NCBI GenBank assembly: GCA_020859645.1
Contig: JAJBVU010000266.1
Coordinates: 1 to 5,246 of the forward strand
Direction of reading: 5' to 3'
Length of the DNA: 5,246 nt
Source: Eubacterium sp.
GTDB lineage: Bacteria > Bacillota > Clostridia > Lachnospirales > CAG-274
This document shows, piece by piece, positions 4,694-5,246 of this stretch. The position numbers and the translations under genes are program-made. How positions within the stretch are numbered: the first letter of the stretch is position 1; each line of letters opens with the position of its first letter. Below the pieces are notes generated by a model. The model was not told the DNA's origin, searched no databases, and worked only from the letters and a program-made list of their open reading frames with translations.

Positions 4694-4891
4694 CTAATGT
4701 AGAACATATTGCCAATGGTTTATAATATTTTCTTCATTCTGGTAATAATCAGTTACATCCTTTGTGTAATAGGATAAAGCTTGTAACTCGATTTTGCTAT
4801 ATTTCAGTAATTCCTCTTCCTTGATGAAATCTGTTACTTGCGGTACTGTTTTCTTAAATGCGTCTACCATGTCCTTTTCTAATTCTGTCAT
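4694..4891 (-). CDS. Small acidic helical protein, unknown function
   Basis: A 65-aa protein starting MTELEKDMVDAFKK. I chose the ATG at 4891 because GAGAGG (4904-4899) lies 7 nt before it. An in-frame ATG at 4957 would add 22 basic residues, but its only ribosome-site candidate (AGGG) is locked in a small hairpin. The protein is rich in Glu, Asp, Lys and Tyr and looks all-helical, with helices about 2-14, 17-30 and 33-50. It has no signal peptide, membrane segment or Cys motif, and I do not recognise a family. Small acidic helical proteins in phage early regions often bind host proteins, but nothing here shows that. Confidence 0.8.
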   Translation of the reverse strand: MTELEKDMVDAFKKTVPQVTDFIKEEELLKYSKIELQALSYYTKDVTDYYQNEENIINHWQYVLH

Positions 4892-4917
4892 TGCTTTTCC
4901 TCTCTTTATTTTATTCT

Positions 4918-4978
4918 CACCCTTTTGGGTGGATTGCCTAGCCTTACATTGAAGCATAGGGCTGTACCCTGACTAGGC
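4918..4978 (-). other. Short structured leader before the 65-aa gene
   Basis: The 93 bases between the 81-aa and 65-aa genes contain nested inverted repeats on the minus strand: GCCTAG (4978-4973) with CTAGGC (4941-4936), enclosing AGGG/CCCT with a TACAG loop (4970-4958), then CACCC/GGGTG with an AAAA loop (4931-4918). No U-run follows, so this is not a terminator. The stems sit just upstream of the GAGAGG ribosome site and could shape translation or mark mRNA processing. A TATAAG at the 5' edge has no convincing -35 element. Confidence 0.4.
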
Positions 4979-4984
4979 TTATAG

Positions 4985-5230
4985 TTATTTATTCCAATTG
5001 TCGAAGTGATTCATCCAAACACCGCGTTTGATTCCTTTTAATTCTTCTACTATTTTCTCTTCTGGTGTTAGGGTGTTGTACCATTCATTGTATCTCCTTT
5101 GCCGTTCTTTGATTGATTCCCAAATATGCTTTAAAACAGGAAAAATAACTTTGCTTACTAACAGGAATACTAAAACAAAAGGTATTCCATAAATGACTAT
5201 CAATAGAATAACTTCACAAAATAGTAACAT
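4985..5230 (-). CDS. Small membrane-anchored protein, unknown function
   Basis: An 81-aa protein whose first 33 residues are strongly hydrophobic (MLLFCEVILLIVIYGIPFVL onward to VIFPVL): one long or two short membrane helices at the N-terminus, with no signal-peptidase site apparent. A charged helical tail follows (KERQRRYNEWYNTLTPEEKIVEELKGIKRG), ending WMNHFDNWNK. The ATG at 5230 is the first after an in-frame TAG at 5245-5243, so the N-terminus is complete. The ribosome site is AGGCGGT, one base off AGGAGGT. The layout (N-terminal anchor, cytoplasmic helical tail) recalls phi29 p16.7, a membrane-linked replication organiser, but only in architecture; there is no sequence evidence for the same role. 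It is upstream of and in line with the rest of the operon. Confidence 0.85.
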   Translation of the reverse strand: MLLFCEVILLIVIYGIPFVLVFLLVSKVIFPVLKHIWESIKERQRRYNEWYNTLTPEEKIVEELKGIKRGVWMNHFDNWNK

Positions 5231-5246
5231 TCTCTTTACCGCCTAT

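Noticed and set aside
4892..4957. A 22-residue N-terminal extension of the 65-aa protein starting at 4957
   Set aside because: Its AGGG ribosome-site candidate is paired in a hairpin, while the ATG at 4891 has a clean GAGAGG at 7 nt.
1..5246. CRISPR array, insertion sequence or genome terminal repeats
   Set aside because: No spaced repeat array, transposase or matching terminal inverted repeats at the window ends are visible.

Overview
The window carries one strand-coherent block of small phage genes, all read on the minus strand (right to left). The anchor is a family B, protein-primed DNA polymerase of the phi29 type with every diagnostic motif present. A lysine-rich protein that fits a terminal protein lies directly upstream of it. 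Further upstream are a 126-aa protein where phi29 has its single-stranded-DNA-binding protein (p5) and a 99-aa protein where phi29 has its double-stranded-DNA-binding protein (p6). The order p6-like, p5-like, TP, DNAP matches the phi29 early operon, except that no regulator gene (phi29 gene 4) sits between p5 and TP. A small linear-genome podovirus-like phage with protein-primed replication is the best reading. Low-GC composition, strong AGGAGG-type ribosome sites and a consensus vegetative promoter suggest a Firmicutes host; that is inference.

Layout from right to left: a membrane-anchored 81-aa protein (5230-4985); a short hairpin region; a 65-aa acidic protein (4891-4694); a probable 24-aa gene (4682-4608) that fills a gap and has its own ribosome site; a 118-aa protein with a C-terminal membrane segment (4585-4229); a strong promoter (4204-4176) followed by about 200 nt of dense RNA structure without a gene; the 99-aa gene (3969-3670); interleaved inverted repeats (3658-3614); the putative SSB gene (3555-3175); a 160-nt control region with a 9-nt repeat, a possible promoter and a terminator-like hairpin; TP (3012-2014); DNAP (2013-88); and the first 28 codons of a cysteine-rich, zinc-ribbon-like protein that runs off the left edge (86-1).

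The last three genes are tightly packed: TP and DNAP abut (TAA directly followed by ATG), and DNAP and the zinc-ribbon gene are one base apart. They are probably translated as a coupled unit. The hairpin before TP could lower expression of TP and polymerase relative to the upstream, stoichiometric DNA-binding proteins. I see nothing coding on the plus strand. The most interesting unexplained material is non-coding: the structured leader with mutually exclusive hairpins and a tRNA T-arm-like element, and the interlocking inverted repeats before the SSB gene.
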